Assembly: GCA_963971225.1 (NCBI GenBank)
Contig: OZ020269.1
Span: 93,957,540-94,021,539, forward strand
Direction of reading: 5' to 3'
Source: Melieria omissa
Taxonomy: Eukaryota; Arthropoda; Insecta; Diptera; Ulidiidae
DNA length: 64,000 nt
In this document: positions 20,156-30,777 of the stretch, piece after piece
Layout: every line of letters begins with the position of its first letter
Numbering within the stretch: position 1 is the stretch's first letter
Position numbers and translations under genes: made by a program
Notes under the pieces: model-generated
The model's input: the letters and a program-made list of their open reading frames with translations, nothing else
Database searches by the model: none
What the model was told of the DNA's origin: nothing

Positions 20156-23100
20156 GCGACTCTTCGCTCCCTTACTTTGAATGTAAAACCGAGAGCGGAG
20201 AGACACTAAAATTCCTGGTAGATACTGGGTCAAGCAAGAACTACATCCAGCCAAATCTTGCGAGGAAAACCTATCACAACGCCATTCCCTTTTTCGCCAA
20301 ATCTGTAGCAGGCGACATCAAAATACAGGAACATACCTTCATCAACTTATTCAACCTAGAAAATAAACTTAAATTTTTTGTTATGCCATCCCTCAGGTCA
20401 TTTCACGGCATCCTAGGAAATGACAGTCTCAAAGAATTAGGCGCAGTAATCCACGCAGGCAAAAACTACATGATTTTAAAGAATGGTTCTAGAATAAAAA
20501 TCAAACAGTTATCCACCCAGTCCGTGAATCTACTGAAGGACGACAAACTTACGAATGAGCAAACAGACGTAATGGGGACACTGATAAACAAGTTCCCAAC
20601 ACTTTTCTCTGAGCCCGATGAAAAGCTCACCTATACCACAAAGGTGGTCGGGGAGATTAGGACTACTACGGATTCCCCAGTTTACAGTAAATTCTACCCA
20701 TACCCCACAGCACTAAAGCAAGAAGTCGAAAGGCAAGTTCAGCAACTGCTTAATGATGGTATAATCAGACCTTCTAGGTCCCCCTACAACTCTCCGGTCT
20801 GGATTGTCGACAAGAAGCCAGACTCGCAGGGCAACAAGCAGTATAGAATGGTAATTGACTACCGTAAGCTGAATTCTCTCACAATTCCGGATAGGTATCC
20901 TATTCCAGAAATATCTGAAGTAGTATCGCAATTAGGGGACTGTAAATATTTTTCGGTCCTCGACCTCAAGAGTGGGTTCCATCAAATACCACTGAAACCC
21001 TCTGATATCGAAAAGACGGCCTTTTCGATAAATAATGGTAAATACGAGTTTACTCGATTGCCATTTGGGTTGAAAAATGCCCCTTCGATTTTCCAACGGG
21101 CCCTGGACGATATCCTCCACGACTACATTGGCAAATCATGTTACGTGTATATTGATGACATTGTCATCTTCAGCAAATCAGAGGAAGAGCATAAATGCCA
21201 CATCGAAAACATTTTTAGAACACTCCAGGAAGCTAATATGAAGGTCCAATTGGACAAGTGCCATTTTTTTAAAGAGGAGGTCGAGTTCTTAGGTTTTGTC
21301 ATTTCAAAGGCAGGAATCAAAACCAATCCGAAAAAAGTGGATACTATCATCAATTTTCCGTTGCCCAAAACAATCAAAGAATTACGTTCATTTCTCGGCT
21401 TGTCAGGATACTATCGTCGTTTTATAAAAGACTATGCGAAGCTGGCCAAGCCTTTAACAACACTCCTAAGAGGGGAAGAAGGTCGTATGTCAAAAAGAAT
21501 GTCATCAAAAATTTTCATAGACTTGAATACGGAGGCTGCAAATGCCTTTAATAAGATAAAAAATTCGCTAGTCTCAGAAGACGTCTTACTCTCGTATCCG
21601 AACTACAACGATCATTTCGAGTTGACGACGGACGCATCGGAATTTGCTTTAGGTGCGGTCCTTTCACAAAATAATAAGCCTATCACGTTTATCTCGAGAA
21701 CTCTTAGCAGGACTGAGGAACACTATGCTGTAAACGAGAAAGAGATGCTCGCGATCATCTGGGCCCTGAACTCTTTGCGCAATTACCTTTACGGTTCTGC
21801 TAAGGTCAAAATTTTTACCGACCATCAGCCTCTTACATACGCCTTAAGTAACAAAAACAATAACAGCAAAATGAAGCGCTGGAAGGCGGTGTTAGAGGAA
21901 TACAACTATGAACTCTTTTACAAGCCAGGTACTAGCAATGTAGTAGCAGACGCTCTTTCCAGAATACCACCCCACTCCCCAATAAACACAATGTCGGGAA
22001 TGACTCACAGCGACGAAAGCTCAGGCCAGAAGCTCATTGACATTGTCAAAGCACCTATAAACGCATTCAAGAATCAAATCATTTTATGCACCGATTCGGA
22101 ATCAACTTATAAATTCGAGATCGTTTTTCCCACATTACACCGCCACACTATTACAGAGCCCGAGTACACTACGGGAAAGCTTGTCTCGCTTCTACAGAAA
22201 TTTTTAAACCCTTCCGTTATAAATGGTATTAAAGCTCCGGAATCCCTGATGGGAAAAATTCAAGAAATTTTCCCAGATAACTTTGCTAAATACAAAATTA
22301 GATTTGCACGCCTCCAGGTAAAAGACATCAAGGATGAACGACAACAGGAGCAGATAATTATAGAAACGCACAAAAGAGCACATCGAAACGGAAAGGAAAA
22401 TAAAACCCAGATATTGGAGGAATACTACTTCCCTGGTATGAACAGTAAAATCAATAGAATTGTCAAGCAGTGTGCGGTTTGCAAACTTAATAAGTACGAT
22501 CGGCACCCAATGAAACCGGAGTTAAAGGAGACCCCTATTCCCACGTATCCTGGTCAAATCCTTCACATAGATATCTATAGAACTGAGAACAAACTCGTTC
22601 TTACGGCAATAGACAAATTTTCGAAATACGCTCAGGCTAGAATCATCAAATCAAAAGCCGTTGAAGACATAAGAGAACCCCTTCGAGAAATTCTTTTCTT
22701 ATTCGGAGTCCCGAAGATGGTCGTATTCGACAACGAAAAATCGTTTAACTCTGCTACAATTACGTTTCTTTTAAAGGATCAATTAGGAATCGAAATTTAC
22801 ACATCCCCACCATATACGAGTACAGTGAATGGACAAGTAGAGCGGTTCCATTCCACGCTTACGGAGATCATGCGTTGCATTAAAGCGGAAGATATCAACA
22901 GAACATTCCAGGAACTATTAGAGAGATCGGTGTACGAGTATAACTTTTCAATCCATAGCACAATAGGGAAAAAACCACTAGACGTATTCTTTGGACGAAC
23001 AGCTAACATAGATCCCGAAACGTACGAGAAAACGAGACAAGACAACATTCAGCGATTAAAGAATAAACAACAAACTGACTTAGAGAACCATAACAAAAAT

Positions 23101-23274
23101 CGTCAACCGATTAAGGAATACAAACCAGGGGAGACTATCTACGTTAGAATAAACAAACGATTAGGAACCAAGCTCTCGCCAAAATTTAGGAAGGAAATTG
23201 TTAAGGAAGATAAGTCCACCACTGTTCTTACTGAGTCAGGAAAGGTTGTTCATAAGAGCAACATCAAGAGCTAA
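20152..23274 (+). CDS. pol: errantivirus Pol: protease, reverse transcriptase, RNase H, integrase
   Basis: A 1040-codon frame, -1 relative to gag. Aspartic protease: LVDTGSS with catalytic Asp at about residue 24. Reverse transcriptase: about 180-360, with FSVLDLKSGFHQI and the YIDD active site at 333-336. RNase H: TDAS with Asp 494 and TDHQP with Asp 557. Integrase: zinc-binding H740, H744, C774, C777, and the catalytic triad D807, D860, E897 (about 36 residues between the last two). The C-terminal region (LSPKF...) follows. The enzymes process Gag, copy RNA to DNA and insert the provirus. All catalytic residues I looked for are present and the frame has no lesion. The stop is 19 bp upstream of the env splice acceptor. 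Confidence 0.97.
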   Translation: MSDSSLPYFECKTESGETLKFLVDTGSSKNYIQPNLARKTYHNAIPFFAKSVAGDIKIQEHTFINLFNLENKLKFFVMPSLRSFHGILGNDSLKELGAVIHAGKNYMILKNGSRIKIKQLSTQSVNLLKDDKLTNEQTDVMGTLINKFPTLFSEPDEKLTYTTKVVGEIRTTTDSPVYSKFYPYPTALKQEVERQVQQLLNDGIIRPSRSPYNSPVWIVDKKPDSQGNKQYRMVIDYRKLNSLTIPDRYPIPEISEVVSQLGDCKYFSVLDLKSGFHQIPLKPSDIEKTAFSINNGKYEFTRLPFGLKNAPSIFQRALDDILHDYIGKSCYVYIDDIVIFSKSEEEHKCHIENIFRTLQEANMKVQLDKCHFFKEEVEFLGFVISKAGIKTNPKKVDTIINFPLPKTIKELRSFLGLSGYYRRFIKDYAKLAKPLTTLLRGEEGRMSKRMSSKIFIDLNTEAANAFNKIKNSLVSEDVLLSYPNYNDHFELTTDASEFALGAVLSQNNKPITFISRTLSRTEEHYAVNEKEMLAIIWALNSLRNYLYGSAKVKIFTDHQPLTYALSNKNNNSKMKRWKAVLEEYNYELFYKPGTSNVVADALSRIPPHSPINTMSGMTHSDESSGQKLIDIVKAPINAFKNQIILCTDSESTYKFEIVFPTLHRHTITEPEYTTGKLVSLLQKFLNPSVINGIKAPESLMGKIQEIFPDNFAKYKIRFARLQVKDIKDERQQEQIIIETHKRAHRNGKENKTQILEEYYFPGMNSKINRIVKQCAVCKLNKYDRHPMKPELKETPIPTYPGQILHIDIYRTENKLVLTAIDKFSKYAQARIIKSKAVEDIREPLREILFLFGVPKMVVFDNEKSFNSATITFLLKDQLGIEIYTSPPYTSTVNGQVERFHSTLTEIMRCIKAEDINRTFQELLERSVYEYNFSIHSTIGKKPLDVFFGRTANIDPETYEKTRQDNIQRLKNKQQTDLENHNKNRQPIKEYKPGETIYVRINKRLGTKLSPKFRKEIVKEDKSTTVLTESGKVVHKSNIKS

Positions 23275-23275
23275 T

Positions 23276-23293
23276 CTTACCCCTATCTTACAG
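23276..23293 (+). other. splice acceptor for env mRNA
   Basis: A pyrimidine-rich run, cttacccctatcttacag, ends in CAG at 23293. It lies between the pol stop and the env frame. Its phase fits the donor at 18610. Confidence 0.7.
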
Positions 23294-24794
23294 AATCATA
23301 TCACCCCTTCTCATCATCTTGGCGAGCGAGGTGAAGATTTTCAACTACACCCTTTCCCACCTTATTACGCTAAACAATGGAGTTGGAAAAGTGCAGGACG
23401 GTATCTTCAAGATCGTTCATGTCATTAAGTTGAACCAGTACGAATCCTTCATCGATAAGGTGCGGAACTACACCCAGCAGAGCATCCCCAAGAACAACAT
23501 CCTATTCCCACTCCTCATCCAGGAAATCGACCAAACATCCCAGATCTTTACCGCCATACAACCGAATGAGCCATCGAGAAAGAAACGAGCCTTGAATATT
23601 CTGGGGACAGCCTGGAAATATATCGCGGGGTCACCGGACCACGACGATTTCCAGCTAGTTTTAGATGTACTAAATGAAACAATAAGTAATACTAATAGGC
23701 AGGTTATTATAAACGAAGCTCTAATGGCAAGAATTAATAAATTGACTACGATGACTAATGATATAAGTAACGCCATACGCAAAGATAGCAACATTATGAG
23801 CGAGGCGACATTAGATATCCAAACTAGGTTAAGATTGGTAAAAGAAGAATTGGTAAACATTAAATACGCCATACAATGGGCGAAGAATAACATACTCAAT
23901 TCAATGTTACTAAACAAAAGAGAAATGGAATTAGCATTAAGAAAGTTAAAAGAGGAAAACATGTTATTCACTTCCGATGAGGAAGCCCTCGAATATGCTG
24001 ATATCAAAATCTTGTACGGAGATAAGACCCTATTGTACGTCATCCAAATCCCGCTCACAAGCAAAGAAAATTATATTAGTATTACTGTCAAACCGGTAAT
24101 AAGAAATAACAGAATTGTAAACGTAAAGTATAAGCAGTTATTAAGAAATAATGGAACAACTTTAGGTGTATTAAGTAATTGTGTAACCATTAATAGTATA
24201 AGAATATGTAAGAAAGCCCAAGTAGTCGACATATCTAGTGACCCATGCGTACCAAGACTGTTGGACGGACTTAATTCGTCGTGTCTGCTAACTCACGGAT
24301 ACCACTTACCAAGGTTAGAGGAAATTTCTTCCGGTGTAATCCTGTTGAACGACTTCCATGGTACAGTCAATAACCAAACAATGGGGGGAACATTGCTAAT
24401 TAAATTTTATAATTCCACTCTTAAAATTGATAACACGACTTACCGAAACCTAGAGGCACCCCTCATGGAAGCCAACCCTCCAATGGTGCAAATGACTCCC
24501 CAAGAGGAAGGCTTCCTTAACTTACTTTCTCTGGAGCAGCTGAACCAGCTCCACCTCAATAACACTAAAAAAATCAGCTCCCTAAGGTCGGCATCGACAA
24601 TAAACACGTATCTCACTATTTCATCCTCAATGTTGTTCATCGTCTGTCTGATCATAATTAAAATCTGCTCTAGAAGTAGCACAAAAGTGGTTCTCCAACC
24701 ACTAAACCCGAATCCCATGCCGGTCGCGCACGTGCAAACGTCGGTAACAGCTAGACCATTGCATCAAAAAATCAGCGACCTACCCTACTTTTAA
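23294..24794 (+). CDS. env: errantivirus envelope glycoprotein (main exon)
   Basis: The open frame runs from the splice acceptor to the stop at 24792-24794 with no suitable ATG at its start, so initiation must come from a spliced leader. The first codons are strongly hydrophobic, consistent with the end of a signal peptide. A furin-type site RKKR is at 23577-23588. It is followed by a fusion-peptide-like region and the LGTAWKYIAGSPDHDD signature shared by errantiviral Env and baculoviral F proteins. A coiled-coil-like helical region follows (about 23660-23960). Several Asn-x-Ser/Thr sites are present. A transmembrane helix lies near 24609-24665 and a cytoplasmic tail of about 42 residues follows. 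Env would let particles enter other cells, such as germline from follicle cells in known errantiviruses. No break is seen. Confidence 0.93.
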
Positions 24795-24815
24795 CGATTG
24801 GGGACAATCGTTTTT

Positions 24816-24826
24816 AAGGGGGGAGG
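24816..24826 (+). other. polypurine tract
   Basis: aaggggggagg directly abuts the 3' LTR and would prime plus-strand synthesis. Just upstream, overlapping the env stop, an 8-bp perfect hairpin (aacgattg / caatcgtt, 24793-24812) is visible. Its role is unknown. Confidence 0.9.
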
Positions 24827-25339
24827 AGTTGACGGACGGCACCAATATTTCCGGATGTTGACATTAACACTACAGTTAATGTCAACAACCATACAATGTT
24901 GCTGAGGAGCGCGGTTTTTCGGCTGTTGACACTAACTCTTCGGTTAATGTCAACAACCATACAATGTTGCTGAGGAGCGCGTTTTTTCGGCTGTTGACAC
25001 TAACTCTTCGGTTAATGTCAACAACCATACAATGTTGCTGAGGAACGCACTTTTTCCGGCTGTTGGCATTGGCACTTCGGTTAATGTCAACAGCCTTATA
25101 ATTTCGGCAAAAGAACGCTGGCAATGCGTCTGCGACTAATTTCGCAACGCATTGCGGCGTCCGCTCTTTTCGGACAGAAACGCTGACAGGGCTGCAAGCA
25201 TCGATTTCGCAATATCGATTACGCAGCGCTGTTCAGCGACGGGCTTGGGCTAGTTTGTAAGAAGTTTTTAGCTGGTAGAGTTAGTTTAAGTTGAGCTTTC
25301 ACGAATAAAGTACGCGTTCCGACCAAGTCGGAACTAACT
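24827..25339 (+). repeat. 3' LTR
   Basis: 513 bp, identical to the 5' LTR at every position read. The poly(A) signal is AATAAA at 25304-25309. It is followed by TATA, the target duplication. Confidence 0.97.
25304..25309 (+). terminator. poly(A) signal in the 3' LTR
   Basis: AATAAA, 30 bp before the LTR end. It is the only canonical signal in the LTR and would end the proviral transcript. Confidence 0.7.
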
Positions 25340-25955
25340 TATATGCAAAATTTAATAAGAGATGTTGTATAGATTTAAAGAAAATGCTTAAGAGTTGTCT
25401 TTAATTTCTGTTCTTGGAGCTTTTTCTACTTTTCTGTATGAATCAGTCAAGTTCAAACAGAAGTAAAGTTCTAGAGGAAGGCGGATTCTGAGTCTCAAGT
25501 CTGAGACTATTCAAGACCATCCAAGACTAGAGGCTTCAAGAAGTCCATAACTTGCTGTTCGGAATCAACATAGAACTGTAAGGTCGTTCCCATTTTTGTA
25601 TGAAAGTTGCATGCAAGGGTGGTGGCGGTTGTGACCATCTCAAATTTAATCCTTCAAAGGATTGATACCATTAAAGGAAACGACTGATCAGCGTACACAC
25701 CGAAGTAATGGTGATGAATTCGATGGGGTCAACATTATTTTGAAGAAAAAATAAGAATCTATTTTTGATTTTGTGAGTGATTTCTGTGAACTTTTTGATC
25801 AGGGTTGTGTATTCAAAATTTAATGAGAGATGTTGGATAAATTTAAGACAATGCTTTGGGTTCGTCTAAAATTCGGTTATCGCCACTTTTTCTATCGTTT
25901 ATTATGAGTTCGTCAAAAACAAAAGGGGGTTCAGTTCTAGAGAAGGCGGATAAAA
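25340..25955 (+). repeat. right half of the split target repeat plus its intact relative
   Basis: 25340-25490 continues the repeat interrupted by the provirus. An uninterrupted relative follows at about 25721-25950 ('ggggtcaacattattttgaa' to 'agttctagagaaggcgga'). Across the insertion point the relative reads 'gggttgtgtattcaaaattt', an empty-site paralog. About 230 bp of unrelated non-coding DNA separates the two. Confidence 0.75.
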
Positions 25956-25983
25956 ATCGAAAAAATTTCCAAAAAATCGGTAT

Positions 25984-26403
25984 TGTAACGATGAGGCACT
26001 CTGTGCTGTGCTATGCATGAATGCTTTTCCAAGCATACTTTTAGGCATGCACTTTGGAGTAGGGCCGGTTGGCTATAATTCCGATATGGCAAGGATGGTT
26101 CGCGAAGGTGATGGGCTGTGCTAGAACAATCGAGATGGAGAGTCCAACTGGAATGTGCAAGGAAAATCGGCGCGATAAGAAAACAAGTATGAAAAGCAGC
26201 AGTGTGCAGCGCAGAGAGTCGAGTCTGATTTGAGCAAGCAAAGGGGAAACATGCTGTAGTAGTAGTGTTAAGATACAAGCAAAGTGTAAATCTGTAAATA
26301 AAGTGATTGCTGGTTTTGGAATGCGTTTTGCGTTGAGCAATTGAAGTGGTTTTATTTTCAAGCACAATCCAGATACGAAGTTGGAGAAGTCATTTTCGTA
26401 ACA
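25984..26403 (+). mobile_element. solo LTR (420 bp) with 4-bp target duplication
   Basis: It starts TGTAACGATGAGG and ends TTTCGTAACA (TG...CA). It is flanked by gtat at 25980-25983 and 26404-26407. It contains an AATAAA at about 26296. No internal retroelement sequence remains, as expected after LTR-LTR recombination. It interrupts a palindromic-family element: the flanks 'aaaaaatcggtat' and 'gtatattcg' join to match 'aaaaaatcgatatattc' at 8944. The retroelement lineage is not recognised. Strand is inferred from the poly(A) signal. Confidence 0.8.
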
Positions 26404-27020
26404 GTATATTCGAAAAACTGAGAGCCAAATGTAGTAAAACTGCGTTTTTAACGTTCAAGGACATGTTTATTTAATTTTTTTTTAAATTGACCGCATGATA
26501 GAATAACAATATGGGTATCAAATGAAAGAGAAATATCCTTAGCATCTTTATTAAAATTTAATGTTTTGGTGCAAAAGGACGAAGAGGTATTGAAAATGTC
26601 CTTTTAAAACTTTATCCTTGAATATCCTTAGAAATTTCCAATGGTTTTTTTTGAAAAAAAAATATATCTTAAGGACTAATATGTGCACTGTCACATCCTT
26701 AAATTTCGTTCTTCTAACTTTATTAGTTTAGAATATACAAAATTTAGTGCGACACTACTTTTAACCCATACTCTGGTTTTTAATTTTCTGATCCAATGTC
26801 CATCCAATGTCTAACCATCTGATCTGATGTCCTACCCATATCTTCAGCAATTCACAATCGCAAATATTGAAAAAAAAATCTTAGAAATGCATATAAACTT
26901 GAAATTTTATAGTCCTTTTGAAATAACATTGGATCAGAAAATAAAAATCGGAGTATGCCAGGTTACTATGTTGGACCACTAGTTTCAAGCCTAAATAAAG
27001 ATTTCGTGGGTCTCAACCAA
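26404..27020. mobile_element. palindromic-family element interrupted by the solo LTR
   Basis: The left-arm part is at 26404-26540 ('caaatgtagtaaaactgcgt', 'gggtatcaaatgaaagagaa'), its beginning lying before 25984. Right-arm sequence near 26930-27000 ('ggatcagaaaataaaaatcg', 'ttggaccactagtttcaag') is the inverted counterpart. The centre matches 13040-13320. Confidence 0.55.
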
Positions 27021-29040
27021 AGTGTATCTAAGTGTATCTAACGACTTATATTCATTTGAAAACAGTATCTCTTTCGAATTGACTTGTTCTCAGATGACGC
27101 AGTTTGTCACTTCTCTTTGTCCTTTGACTTGGATACTTGATTTTTCCTAGTAGTTTCAGTGATGAAAGAATTGTTTATATGAAGCATTCCGCACACAACC
27201 GTTGGACTATGCTACAAGGATCAACCGAAGTTGTACATTCTATGGCCTTCAATACTCGTTGGAGGAGATGAAACAATAAACCATTTTCCCAACACATTTT
27301 TGGTGATCCTTAAGTATTCAACTACCTTAAAGTTTTATAAAAGACAGGAAGACAATTTGACAGGAATATTGAATCTCATTGATTTTTAAGTTTTTTTAAG
27401 AAAAAACATTCACATTAAGACATAATTTGCCACTTTCCTTCTCTCTTTCTGTAGCAAGCTGGTATTTTTCTGGTTCTTCTTTTCTGCTTGTCACCACAAA
27501 TGTTGTCATTTCGTTGTTTCTGCGTAGTCCGCACGCCAATTCGTCGGTCAAAGTGGAAATGTACGTCGATAAAAAATAATTTCCAACTGCCACAATGTGT
27601 AATGAGACGCAGACCAATGTCAACTGCAAGCTGCCATTGCACAATGGCAACACTTCAGAAGATACAACAAAGAAAAATGAAATTTTACAACAACAACAAC
27701 AAAATGAAAATTACACTGACAACAAAGCAACAACTAAACACACTAAAAACGGGTTAATGTGGCCAATGCGTTGGTGCGCTGTCCCCTGAAAGTATGCAAT
27801 CATTTTTAAACAACAATAAAAACTTACACAGCAAAACGCAAACCGACTGTTTGGCGGACGCAGACAAGCGTCATGAAAATGAAGTTTGAATGGGCGAGAT
27901 GGGAGGGAGGGGGGGGGGAAGAAAGAGTTGGTGCTGGGTTTGTTTACAACAACGAATATTCCACTCATCGACACCCACAGCAACCGCCGTCATAACGAAC
28001 GCAATAGCAACAACAATAACAGCAACACATGCAGCCAAGGCAATTGTCCACCACGCCCACCGCCACCGACTTCGTCAAACGTAAACGCGAATGCCGCTAA
28101 CCACACATTAAAAGCGCTTAATTTGAAACATTAGAAACACAACAACAACAACAATAATAACAGCAACATGACCGCATAACACAGCAACCACAACAACAAC
28201 AAAAACAATGAGGCAACAAATGCAGCCACATCTGCAGCCAGGGCGCGAATTTAGTGAAATGTAAACAACAACAACAACACAACGCAAATAAAATGAAATA
28301 AAACAACGCGAAAGGCAACAATTAAACAGCGAAAAAAATGTGTTGAATGCAAAAAGTTAATGCTGCATTCAGCATGTGGTAACAACTACAGTTAAATGCG
28401 TTTCATAACGGAAACAACAACAGCCACAACCATAACAACAACAACGAAGTAAACAAAAATCCAAACGAAGGGCTCAAAGAACCCGCATAGAAACACACAA
28501 ATCATACTTAATTAACAATGAGGGCGACCGCCGCTCGCCAGTCACCTTCCATCTCTCTCTCCTTCGCCTCTCTCTCAGTCGGTCGTAGTCTGTAGGCCGG
28601 CCCTCTGGACTCGAGCTGGTTGTGTTTCGAATTGCTGGGGTGGCCCATAAAGACGGTGTAATTTTTTATATTTTATGGAGCAGTGCCTTAATTTTTTCAT
28701 TGTTTTGTTCTTCGTTTCGAAACGAGAAGCAGTTGAACTCCTGCGTAATTAAAGTCGTAAAGAAAAGTCTAAGTAATTATTAAGGAGGCACTGAAAGCTT
28801 AAGCAAGAGCGATTAGGAAAAGTAAAAGGTGCAGAACATAAGAACCTAAGAAATTGAATAGCATTGACTGAAGTTTATTCCAATTAATTGTTGGTTCTGT
28901 AATGGTGTCGGTTTGGGGTCAAGTTTTCTAAGTAGGTTTTATAAACAAGATTTGTTGGAGATTTTAGAGGCACAAATTATGGACATATGACTGAAGTCTT
29001 GGGCTATTGGGTCAAGTACAAAATGTACATAACTCAACTT
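27021..29040. other. non-coding block, no gene recognised
   Basis: 27021-27380 has nothing identifiable. 27380-28650 looks like single-copy DNA with many CAA/CAACAA runs (27690-27705, 28140-28285, 28420-28445) and a G run at 27899-27918. 28650-29040 is AT-rich. Frames of 60-90 codons overlap on both strands with no domain. Confidence 0.45.
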
Positions 29041-29463
29041 GGATTTAATGCATATTTTAGTTTTTGGTTGTTCATGCTTTCATGTTTTTTTACTCTAAAT
29101 CAATAAAGCTAAAAGCATAAAAATTAGAAGTATGATTTAGCAGATTGAGATCCGAAACATATATTTTTTCAAAAGGATTCGTTCAAAATCTTCAAGTATA
29201 TTGAAGGCTACATTTTTGAAAGGGCTTTAATGACACAGTTCGGTGCCCAAAACTCGAAATGGATAATTAAGTCAAGAGACCAAGAGTTTTCTCTTGCATT
29301 TGATGTCCATATTTTGATCATTGCACGAGCAAAAATATTTACATAAATTTGTTGAAATATGTATGTCTCTAAAACTTTAAAGTCCTTTAAAAAGTACAAT
29401 GGATCAGAAAATGAAACACTGAGTATGCCAGGTTACTATCATGGACCTCTGGTTTCACATCTA
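29041..29463 (-). mobile_element. palindromic-family relic cut by mariner
   Basis: Similar to 47400-47760 along its length ('gaagtatgattyarcagayt', 'tccgaaacatatattttt', 'ttttgaaagggctttaat', 'ggatcagaaaatgaaa'). The arm end 'ggacctctggtttcac' corresponds to the right arm of the full palindrome at 61600. The mariner begins at the TA that follows. Confidence 0.6.
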
Positions 29464-30777
29464 ACACTTCGTTCAATAATGTGTGTGACTAACTAATTAA
29501 AACACATTTTTTTTGCCAAAATTCGTTTTTATTCATCAACATATTCCCCTTTTAGGGAGATACAATCATTCCAACGCTTTTCCAATCTTTCGATACCGCC
29601 TTTGTAGAACGATTTTTCTTTGTCTTCAAAATAGGCGTTAGTTTCGGCGATTACTTCACCATTTGAGCCAAATCTCTTACCACGGAGCATCTTTTTGAGG
29701 TCTGCGAAGAGCCAGTAGTCGCTGGGGGCCAGATCTGGAGAATACGGGGGATGAGGAAGCAATTCGAAGCCCAATTCATGCATTTTTGCCATCGTTTTCA
29801 TCGACTTGTGACACGGTGCATTGTCTTGGTGAAACAACACTTTTTTCTTCTTCATATGGGGCCGCTTAATCGCGATTTCTTCTTTCAAACGTTCCAACAA
29901 CGCTATATAATAGTCGCTATTGATTGTTTTCCCTTTCTCAAGATAGTCGATGAATATTATTCCGTTCCCAAAATACTGACGCCATAACCTTGCCAGCCGA
30001 TGTTTGTGCCTTTGGACGCTTTGGGCGGCTTTCACCGGTTGCATGCCACTCAGCAGACTGCCGATTTGACTCTGGAGTGAAATGGTGGATCCATGTTTCA
30101 TCCATTGTGATGTACCGACTCAAAAACTCCGACTTGTTGCGCGTAAACATGTTCAAACAGCTCTTTGAATCATCGATTCGTTGTTGTTTTTGCTCCGGTG
30201 TGAGCAAACGCGGCACCCATTTCGAAAACACCTTTTTCATAACCAAATGTTCGTGTATTATGGTGTGTACACTGCCTGCTGATATCTTTAGAATGTCAGC
30301 AATCTCCCTTTTCATTTTCTCTTTCATTCTCTCTCACTTTCACTTTACGGTCGGACATAATGATTTTCAGTGTTTTTTCAACGTTTTCCGGAATAACAGC
30401 GTCATTTGGCCGTCCAGTAGATGGAATGTCATCGGTGTCTGTACGACCACGTTTGAATTCGGCTTACCAATAACAAATGGTTCTTTTTGATGGATCAGAG
30501 TCCGAATAATATTTTTCAAGCCTTTCCTGGCATTGAACAGTATTTTTTTTCATTAAAAAACAATGATAAACCAGCACACGGAATTGCTGTCAATTCATTT
30601 TTTTTGAAAACTCAAAAGTAGTGTCACTTAAAGCACTGTAACTTGTAAACTAATGGTCGGATTGACATATAATTTTGACAGTAAGCCTAAAAAGGTTCAC
30701 AATTTCGAAAAAAAATATTGATTTAGTATTAGTGCCGCCATCTATGTGTCAGTCACACACATTATTGAACGAAGTGT
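29464..30777 (-). mobile_element. full-length mariner element, inactivated
   Basis: 1314 bp, bounded by TA on both sides (29462-29463, 30778-30779). The 27-bp terminal inverted repeats are perfect: left acacttcgttcaataatgtg and its inverse on the right. The transposase gene is on the minus strand. Length, TA duplication and single gene are standard for mariner. Confidence 0.93.
29529..30553 (-). pseudogene. mariner transposase (DD34D type), broken
   Basis: A transposase would cut and paste the element at TA sites. The reading starts at the ATG at 30551-30553. HTH-type sequence and AEFKRGRTDTDD follow, then WVPRLLT, the catalytic DETW motif, HQDNAPCH with the second Asp, and YSPDLAPSDYWLF with the third. 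It ends EYVDE plus stop at 29529. Lesions: an in-frame TAA at 30464-30466, a frame change near 30310-30330 at a small duplication of 'gagaatgaaa' type, and a short deletion near 29960 between the first and second catalytic motifs. The sequence resembles the mellifera/capitata-type mariners (moderate certainty). It cannot make an active protein. Confidence 0.88.

Larger units (their letters stand above)
17362..25339 (+). mobile_element. complete errantivirus (insect endogenous retrovirus, Ty3/Gypsy group)
   Basis: A 7978-bp provirus flanked by a TATA duplication at 17358-17361 and 25340-25343. Order: 513-bp LTR, primer site, ~940-bp leader, gag, pol (protease, RT, RNase H, integrase), env, polypurine tract, 513-bp LTR. 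The LTRs start AGTT and end AACT and show no difference over their full length. All three frames are open. Known errantiviruses use this layout, the AGT...ACT type of LTR end and short TA-rich targets. Identical LTRs and intact frames mean a very recent insertion that could still be active (inference). The species-level family name is not recognisable to me. Confidence 0.97.

Noticed and set aside
17417..25124. Identical 80-codon minus-strand frames inside both LTRs (17417-17659 and 24882-25124)
   Set aside because: They are products of the 68-bp repeats and lie antisense within U3. No start or domain support.
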